The notes under the pieces: generated by a model
What the model saw: the letters and a program-made list of their open reading frames with translations, nothing else
What the model was told of the DNA's origin: nothing
Databases searched by the model: none
DNA from: Darksidea phi
Lineage: Eukaryota; Ascomycota; Dothideomycetes; Pleosporales; Lentitheciaceae
Direction: 5' to 3'
DNA: 28,612 nt
Assembly: GCA_030770425.1 (NCBI GenBank)
Contig: JASJFT010000350.1
Location: forward strand, 1-28,612
Made by a program: the position numbers and the translations under genes
Shown here: positions 21,338 to 28,612 of the stretch, in pieces
How the letters are laid out: each line of letters starts with the position of its first letter
Numbering within the stretch: the stretch's first letter is position 1

Positions 21338-22189
21338 CTAATTAGGGGAAGTAATTATAGAAGATTTACTATTCTAATTTACTTTAATATATCTAATTAT
21401 AGCTTAGACTAAGTTACTATTATATAATATATCTTTAAGTAGTTTTAAGATTATAGTTATAATTCCTTTACTATAGCTATAGCTAAATACTTAAGAGTTA
21501 AATATATAGCTCTTTCTATCTAGTAAAAGAAGACTAATTCTAGTAAGTATAATTAAGAATAAAGTTAGTTAAGTATATACCTAAGATTAAATAAAGTAAT
21601 ATAGATATTAGGGTTTAGAAGAATATTAAATTCTCTAATAATAGAGATTTTAGAGTTATCTATTCGTAGAGATTAATATACTATATAAAGTAGTATTAAT
21701 ATAGTTAAATAGCCCGTATTAATATTATAACCCTAGAATTAGAGGGATATAAGGTAAGCTCTAATATAGCTATAATAGCTAAGCTATACTTAGTTAGTAA
21801 TCTAATATTATATAACTTAAAAGTTATAGAAGTTACTAAGATAATTACTTCTATAACTACTATAGAAGTTATAGAAGTTATAGAAGTTATTACTTCTACT
21901 ACTACTACTACTACCTTAAGGAATAAGGATAGGTATAAGAGAGTAGAGAATCTCTTAGACTTTTTATTTTAATTCCTTATAATTAATCTTTAGTTCTTTA
22001 TCTAATACTTATAAATAAGATTAGATCTTTTCCTAAGTAGTTATTCTAGTAATAGAATTCGTTAACTTAATCTTAACCTATTAGAAACTAATAGTACGAT
22101 AAATATTCTATTAGTCCTAACCTAAATCCCGTATAAAGGTATATATAATATATAATATATTAACTATCTTAAACTAAGATTATATTAAT
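21338..22189. other. no gene; short repeats, upstream of Gypsy gag
   Basis: No supported frame. It contains a 9-bp repeat (TATAGAAGT, about 21862-21892) next to its own inverted form (ACTTCTATA at 21848) and an (ACT)n run to about 21914. A 5' LTR would be expected in this interval, but I could not match any part of it to the sequence after 27975, so I do not annotate one. Confidence 0.5.
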
Positions 22190-24560
22190 ATAGTAACTCT
22201 ATCTAGCTTATATAATACCTTTAAAGAGAACGTAACTAGGGCTTTAGTAACGAACCTAGCGGCCTTAATCTAGTAATAAATAGCTTAGATAGTCGAGTTA
22301 TAGTAGACTATAATATTACTATAGAGATTACTATAATAAGTATAAGTAGAACTCGGGATAAAGTTAAAAATCCTAATACTAGAAAAATACGATAGTAGAA
22401 AGAAAGACTTAAGGTCGTTTCTTACTTAATTAGACCTATACTACTAGTTTAACTCTACTATATTTACTAGCGACTAGGATAAGATCCTTACTATAGATAT
22501 ATATATAATAGATAAAGTAGCTATATAGATATAGCCCCTAATCGACGATTATATAGCTAACGAAGATTCCTTATTAAAGTAACGCGATAAAATAAAAGTA
22601 ATATTTAAAGATTAGAATTCGTTTAAGGAATAAATACGTATAGTCTTTAGAGATATTAATAAGATCTAGTAAGCTAAACGCTAGATCTAAAGGCTAAGAT
22701 AAACTAAGTTAATAAGTACGTATACTACTAAATTTAAATAGCTATAGTATAAGATCGATTAGAACGATATATCTCTTATAGTCGTATATTATAATAGACT
22801 TAAGAAGCTAATTAAGGACGAGTTAATCTAACTTAAAAAGTTAGACGACCTAGCGAAACTAATTAAGATAATAATCCGTATCGATAATTAACTATATAAA
22901 CGAGTACTTAAAAAATAAAATACTATAGAACTAGTAAGAGTCTATAGAAAAGAGTAGGTAGTTTAAAAGTACGGGTTCTATAAGAGTTACGATAAAATAG
23001 ACGTTAGTATAGTCTAAGAAAAGAAATATCTAAAAAATAAAAAATATAAATAAGGTAAGAAGCTATAGAAAGTTCTAGTAGACGAGATAAAATAATATTA
23101 AGATAAAAAAGTATATCTATATTATAGTATATAAGGATATTTCGCTAAAGAGTATAGTAACGAAAGAAAAAGTATAAAAAGCTAAGACGACGCTAAACGT
23201 ATAAATATAATTAGGTATAGTAAGAAAAAGAAAACTAAGCCTAACTCGATACCTAAGATATAGTACGATACTAGTAGGTAGAACGAGGTTAAAGAAGTTC
23301 CTTAATAATAAGAAGACCTAGAGCTTAAAATAGGAGAGTTAATATTCTTAAAATCGAAAGAAGTAGCCGTAGAAGACGTTTTCTAATAATTAGTATATAA
23401 TAAGTACTAAATATATAGAACTAGTTAATATATTATAAAATACTATACTAGAGAAGTAGAACTAGTATATATTACTAGGGATTAAGACTAGTAGATAATT
23501 AATTAGATCTTAAGACTTTAAGAACTAGAAGGCTATAAAATAATATAGAATCGAGATAGTTTAGGTTATAAGAATCTATTATTTACGTAGTACGTAGGGG
23601 AATATAAATATTATATATAATAAAAAGAGAAAGTTATAATACTTTTTAGAGATTATCTATATATATACCTTTAGAATAAGGAATACCTAATAATAAGATA
23701 CTATCTCTATAATTATAATAACTAGACTAAAGAATATAAAGACTAGGAATAGCTAGAATAGAACGACTACTATAATAATAAATATAAAAAGTACTTCTTA
23801 ATAAAATACGCTATAAGGTAATAGCTATATAGACTAACTAGGATAGATACTAAGGGGTATAAATAAGATATTAACTATAGGATTATATACGAAGAACCTA
23901 GCTATAAGACCTTATACTAAATATATTATAAAAGAATATATATTCTATACCTAGCGTAAAAAGAACTTACGACTAGAAGGGAAGAGGATATCTTCTACTA
24001 AAATCTTAAGAGAAAGGAATATCTTATAGAGTAGTATAAGTAATATAGTTATCTAATATAGAATAGGAATAGTTCTAAGAACCTAGAAATTAGTAGATAG
24101 CTAAGGGCCCTAGGTATATAGTAGGGATACTATAATACCTAGAATAATAAGATAAACGTAGAGCCTATTAATTAGAATATACTATTACTAGATAAAGACT
24201 AGAAAATAGAACTATAATAGGTACTAAACTAGGAAATACCTTATAGAATTAGAAAAGAAGAAAGTCTAAAGTTAGAATAGTTAAGCGAGTTACCTCTCTA
24301 ATAAAAAACCTAAGAATTAGAGGATACCCCTAAAGAATAGGACCTCTATAATAACGAACTAAAAAACTAGGTTATTATTAGCTATACTAAAGTCGTACTA
24401 ATAAAAGTATCTAAAAGATAACTCTCTAAATTATATAAGAGGGTACCTAATAACTAGCTAGGTTAGAGATAGACGTATAGATTTATAAATAGAAAGTTTA
24501 AGCTATTATAGATAATAGAGTAAAGTTTATACTCCTATTATTAAAATTAGTAGAGGAATA
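22190..24560 (+). pseudogene. Gypsy gag relic with long C-terminal extension
   Basis: Gag forms the particle that packages element RNA. The inferred start is ATA 22190. After a Gln-rich N-terminus the capsid-like domain begins near 22375 with LEKYDSRKKDLRSFLTQLDL. It is followed by Arg/Leu/Gln-rich helices and DDLAKLIKIIIRID near 22840. A CX2CX4HX4C zinc knuckle is recognisable at 23114-23155, with all four ligand positions now TAT (Tyr) and G-Y-F-A-K-E-Y at its end. Unusually, the same frame stays readable for roughly 440 more codons, charged and rich in Tyr, Asn, Lys and Glu (many Tyr presumably former His or Cys), until it overlaps the start of pol. Common Gypsy gags end soon after the knuckle. 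Confidence 0.8.
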
Positions 24561-27500
24561 TAGGATTTCTTATTAAGTTAAAGAAAAACCTATATAAATA
24601 GACCTTAGAGATAGATTATCTATAGAATATAGAGGAGATATAATTCGTCTCGAAATAAAAAAAGTAACCTTAGAGGTAGGAAATATTAGAGACTATTATA
24701 GATTTAATATTATAGAAATTAAAGATATAGATATAATTATTAGTTATAACTAACTAATAATATATAATCTATAGATAGATTAGAAGCTATATAAAGTACT
24801 AGACTATAAGCGAGTAGCTCGAGTCGTAGAAATAAGAAGACTAGGTAGGTCTAGCTACGAGATTTAGTATATACCCTAGAAAGGGAGAATAGACTTAATT
24901 TTACCTTATAAGATTATAAGGATCTATAAGAAGAACTCGTAGAGAGTCGGCGTTATTATAGTATAAAGAATCGCGACTATATAGAAAGGATTATAACTAA
25001 TAATACCTTAAGACTATAAGAAGTTCCGAGAGCTATTTAAAGAATATCCGGATACTAATTTACTAGAGTATTAGAAATAGAATTATAAGATATACCTAAA
25101 ATAGAATATAAAGCTTAAGTCTAAACCTATATACTCGTTAATAGTAGATTAATAGGAGAAATTAAAGGAGTACTTAGTAAAGAACTTAAAAAGAGGATAT
25201 ATTAGAGAAAGTTAAAGCTTTATAGTATTATTAGTTCTATTTATTTTAAAGAAGAATAGAAAGTTATAACTTTATATAGACTATAGACGTTTAAATAATA
25301 TTATAAAGAAAAACTAATATCTACTACTATTAATCGAAGAACTTATAGACTAGCTCTAGAAAGTTAAGTAGATTACGAAATTTAATATCTAGAAAGAATT
25401 CTATAGGATTTAAATAGTAAAAGGGTACGAGAAGTATATAATATTTAAGACTTAATATAAACTTTACGAGTATAGAGTTATACTATTTAGACTAATAAAT
25501 ATACTAATAATATTCTAGTTAATTATTAATAGAATATTAAATAAATACTTAGACGTATTCTATATAGTATATCTAGATAATATTCTTATATATAGTAAAG
25601 GGACGCTAGAGGAATATAAAAAATATATAAAGAAAGTACTACGAAAGCTATAGTAGAATAGGTTACTACTTTACCTAGATAAATACAAATTCTATAGGAT
25701 AGAAACTAAATACCTAGGTTTTATTATCTCGTAAGAAGGAGTATTTATAGACCCTAAGAAAGTATAGACTATAAGGGAATAGCTAGTTTTAATATTAGTT
25801 AAGAACGTATAATTCTTTCTAGAATTCGCTAACTTCTACTAGAAGTTTATTAGAAATTACTTAAAGACTATATCTCTACTTATAGAAGTAACTAAGAAGG
25901 AAAAAGAATTTTAGTAGAACTAGGAATAATAAGAAGCTTTTAATAAGCTTAAGAGTCTATTTATATTAGTACTTATATTATAAATATACGATCTAATAAA
26001 ACCTCTTAAAGTAGAGATAAATATATTAGATTACGTACTAGAGGTAATACTTACCTAATAAGAGGAGGACGGGAAATAGAGACTAGTATTCTACTATTTA
26101 TATAAGTTTAGTAAAGAAGAGATAAATTACGACGTTTATAATAAGAAACTTAGAGCTATTATATTAATATTTAAATAATAAAGACTATAGCTTATAGGAG
26201 CTAGGTATAAGATTAAAGTTATTATAGATTACTAGAACCTTATAAGTTTTATAACTATAAAGAAACTTAATTAATAATAATTCTAATAGTCGGAATTACT
26301 AGTAGATTATAATTTTAAGATAAGTTACTAGCTAAAAATACTAAATAGAGCAACGGATACTCTTAGTAAAAGATCGGACCTTTAAGAAACCGATAAACCT
26401 ATTATATACGAACTAGTCCTATAAAAGAAACTAGACGGAACTCTTATATATAACTATATAAGGCTAGTTAAGATTATAGTAGTAGTAGATATTAAGAAAA
26501 AATAGAGAAATAAGGCTCGAGAAACTATTAAGAATACTAATAGAATACTAGAGGGAGATAATATATACTTTAATAAGGAAGAATACTTCGTTTTAATAAA
26601 CGACTTAAAGATAAGACCTTATATACTACTAAGTCTTAAGGGAGACTTAATACGGAAAATCTATAAGAGTAAGATACTAGAATATCTAGAAATTAATAAA
26701 ATAGTTAGATATATAGATAGAGAATACCTACTTACTAATATAAAAGAGAAAGTTTAGAAAGCGATAGACGACTATTTAGAATATTTTAAGAATAAATCTA
26801 AGAGATATAAGTTCTATAAATTATTCTAACTACTAGTACTATCTATATAACTATAGACTTATATTACGATAGACTTTATAGTAAAATTACTACTATTATT
26901 AGAACTAGAATTAAGAAGATTATACGATATAATTATAGTAATTATAGACTAATTAACTAAAATAGTATACTTTATCCTAATAAACGAAGTAATTACGGTA
27001 GAAAATATAGCTTACGAGGTTAAAAGGATACTTATTACTAACTATAGATTACTAGAATAGATCCTTATAAATAGGGATAAATTATTTACTTCGAAATTTT
27101 AAAGTATATTACTCGTAAAATTAAAAATTAAAAGAAAGCTATCGACTAGCTTCTATCCGTAAATAGATAGTTAGATAGAACGAACGAACTAAACTTTAGA
27201 GGAGTACCTAAGGTTCTACGTTAATAAGTTATAGGATAACTAAGTTAAATTACTACTAATAGTATAATTAGTATATAATAATAAGAAGTCTATAATAACT
27301 AAATACTTACTATACTACGTAAACTATAGATACGAGCTAATAACTTATAGAAATTTAAAGGATATTAAAAGTATATCTACGGGGGTAGAAGAGAAGATCT
27401 ATTTAATATAAGAACTATATAAAGAACTTAGTACGTAGATAGTATATAGAAATCTTATAATAGCTAAAATAGTAAATAAAAGAAGGCTTAAGGGACCGAC

Positions 27501-27975
27501 CCTTAAAAGAAAGGATAAAGTTTTCCTTTTATAACGAAATTTAAAAACTAAATAACTATACGATAAACTAGATAATCTATAAATCGGACTATTCGAGATT
27601 AAAGAAAAAATAGAACTAGTTAATTATAGGCTAAAGCTAGTTAAAGATATAAGAATATACCTAGTATTCTATATATTATTACTAGAACTAGTACTAGAAG
27701 ACGCCGAAGTAGCTACTAATATTAAACTTAAAGACGAGGAGTATAAGGTTAAAGAAATCTAAGAATTATAGAAGTTCGGTTATTAGTAGAAATATTTAGT
27801 TAAGTAAATAGGATAGCCTACTAGCTAAAATATATAGGAACTAGTTAAGAACCTATAGGACTACTAAAGGCTAATTAAGTAGTATTACTAGAGGTATCTA
27901 GAGGTAGAGGCTCCTAACTATCTAAGAAGAAGAAGTTAGCGGACTTATATAGTAAGGGTTACTATAGTAACCTAA
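24400..27975 (+). pseudogene. Gypsy pol relic (PR, RT, RNase H, integrase, chromodomain)
   Basis: The frame is -1 relative to gag. Protease: the D-S/T-G-A site reads D-N-R-V at 24511, and KDIDIIIS near 24730 marks the end of the domain. Reverse transcriptase: LYIDYRRLNNII near 25276 and YLDNILIYS at 25570, where the second catalytic Asp of YLDD is Asn. RNase H: the first Asp is Asn at 26019, with YDVYNKKLRAI near 26130. Integrase: a YLEYF remnant of the zinc-finger CxxC; D1 at 26872 intact; D2 now Asn at 27070; Glu at 27178, giving exactly D-x35-E; then ERTN and LEEYLRFY. Chromodomain: EYKVKEI at 27739 and KYLVK near 27792. It ends about 27975. Confidence 0.88.
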
Positions 27976-28540
27976 ATAAGTTAGAAGAAGTAGAATATTT
28001 AGCTTTCTTTAACTAGTCTAGCTCTTTAAGAAACGCGAGCTCGCGATAATATATTTTAGTATTATAATAGTCTAGATCCCGAAGCTACTTTAAAAGACGG
28101 GCCTTACGAGTACGAAGCTTAACTATTTAAATAAAAGTCTTATTATAGGTAGTATATATAATATCTAGCTTAGCTAGAAGATTAAATTTCTATTTATCTA
28201 CCTTTACCTAATCTCTCTTAATTACTACTAGGTTATATTTTAATCTATAATAGATATACTCTATATAAGAACTAGACTAAAGGTTAATATAATAAGTCTA
28301 AGAAGACCGTATAATACGATAATAGGAATAGAGTATTAGTATAGAACGAGAATAAGTAAATAGACGATTTATAAGACGATAATAACGCTTAGAATAAGTT
28401 ATTATAGGAGCCTTAGATATTATTAGAATTAAGGAAGTTAATTAAAGATAGAGGATAATTAGTCCTATATAGACGGTAGATCGATTACTCTTATATATTA
28501 CTAAGAAGGTAGAATAACTATAGTCCTAAATAGACTATAT
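27976..28540. other. Gypsy 3' flank, possible degraded LTR; no gene
   Basis: No coding frame. CpG-containing motifs are relatively common for this window (for example GACGATAATAACGC near 28376). It includes the palindrome CGCGAGCTCGCG at 28034-28045. A 3' LTR is expected in this position, but without a matching 5' copy I cannot set its limits. The end of the RIP domain at 28540 may coincide with the element's end. Confidence 0.4.
28034..28045. repeat. GC-rich 12-bp palindrome
   Basis: CGCGAGCTCGCG is a perfect palindrome and the most GC-rich dozen bases in the RIP block. It contains no CpA or TpG and so is immune to RIP. It lies about 60 bases after the inferred end of pol, near where an LTR would begin. 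Confidence 0.7.
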
Positions 28541-28612
28541 ATGTTATGCGTTGTACGTACCTTTATACGGGATCCGGGTTAGGGCCGATAGAACGTTTGT
28601 CGCACCGTTGGT
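28541..28612. other. non-RIP flank
   Basis: CpA and TpG reappear abruptly: seven in 72 bases (28542, 28547, 28552, 28598, 28603 and 28609 among them) against about 17 in the preceding 28.5 kb. GC content also rises. This is ordinary sequence outside the repeat. Too short to assign a gene. Confidence 0.85.

Larger units (their letters stand above)
22190..27975 (+). mobile_element. Ty3/Gypsy chromovirus retrotransposon relic
   Basis: A nearly full internal region of an LTR retrotransposon in the order gag, zinc knuckle, long linker, protease, reverse transcriptase, RNase H, integrase, chromodomain. Integrase after RT places it in Ty3/Gypsy, and the C-terminal chromodomain marks a chromovirus, a group whose chromodomain is thought to guide integration toward heterochromatin. 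RIP has destroyed it: the zinc-knuckle ligands are Tyr, several catalytic Asp are Asn, and no ATG remains. Gag and pol lie in different frames. Neither LTR is recognised. The 3' LTR may lie within 27976-28540. Confidence 0.9.
1..28540. other. RIP-saturated AT-rich block
   Basis: Almost every CpA (and its complement TpG) is missing. The only exceptions I found by eye are near 80, 818, 2582, 2778, 2840, 8887, 9047, 9383, 10174, 10748, 11083, 12568, 15854, 17239, 19732, 25686 and 26351. CpG, CpC and CpT are still common, so this is CpA-directed change and not general CpG deamination. This context preference on both strands is the established mark of repeat-induced point mutation in Pezizomycotina. 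ATG is nearly eliminated and stop codons are almost all TAA or TAG, so no gene inside can be functional. Frames stay collinear because RIP does not add or remove bases. Confidence 0.95.

Noticed and set aside
1..28540. Mitochondrial or bacterial AT-rich genome
   Set aside because: The bias is specific to CpA/TpG with CpG retained, which is not an AT-rich genome's pattern. The content is a chromovirus and an SNF2 helicase relic, both eukaryotic nuclear.
21338..28540. A pair of LTRs around the Gypsy relic
   Set aside because: I compared 21338-22189 with 27976-28540 by eye and found no convincing direct repeat. An alignment would decide.
1..28540. Shorter open frames on either strand as real genes
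   Set aside because: With TGA nearly eliminated, open stretches occur by chance. I kept only frames with long continuity, in-frame repeats or recognisable motifs.
28576..28585. GGGTTAGGG resembling a telomere repeat
   Set aside because: Only one and a half units and no array. It is chance in ordinary sequence.

Overview
This window is almost certainly an AT-rich, RIP-inactivated block (repeat-induced point mutation) from a filamentous ascomycete (Pezizomycotina). From base 1 to about 28540 the dinucleotides CpA and TpG are nearly absent: reading both strands I found about 17 in 28.5 kb. CpG, CpC and CpT remain, and TpA is in great excess. This is the footprint of CpA-to-TpA change on both strands. 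As a result ATG is essentially gone, His, Gln, Cys, Met and Trp codons are almost gone, and TAA/TAG appear wherever CAA, CAG or TGG once stood. Nothing here can encode a working protein. RIP makes substitutions and not indels, however, so old reading frames remain collinear and can be read through the stops. All gene entries are such relics. Their starts are inferred from ATA codons that would have been ATG.

Layout. 1-1080: degenerate short repeats around a weak + strand relic. 1099-2031: + relic. 2531-5115 (-): SNF2-family helicase relic, the best identified cellular-type gene. 5368-7272 (-): relic of about 635 codons, unidentified. 8091-9428 (+): relic with an internally duplicated segment. 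9550-10800 (+): Thr/Ser-rich start, then Leu-rich. 10790-13070 and 13085-14010 (-): two adjoining unidentified relics. 14067-15587 (+): relic with four 14-codon repeats. 15650-16687 (-): relic in two frames. 16708-18200 and 19806-21320: two copies of one segment holding a three-unit array of about 183 bp, with different RIP damage. The first copy includes the 3' part of a relic that starts near 18890 (-). 19333-19446: AT-rich satellite. 22190-27975 (+): nearly complete Ty3/Gypsy chromovirus relic (gag, protease, reverse transcriptase, RNase H, integrase, chromodomain).

A palindrome built on TTAGAAAAGAGTAG/CTACTCTTTTCTAA recurs seven times between the non-retroviral relics, mostly at gene 3' ends. 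Unpaired arms occur elsewhere. It is the one structural signal tying the first 20 kb together.

The last 72 bases abruptly regain CpA and TpG and mark the edge of the RIP domain. Because RIP needs duplicated DNA, every relic here was probably once multicopy. The non-Gypsy genes may therefore be parts of one or more large multigene repeats or mobile elements rather than single-copy genes. That is inference. No tRNA, rRNA, CRISPR array or intact gene is visible.
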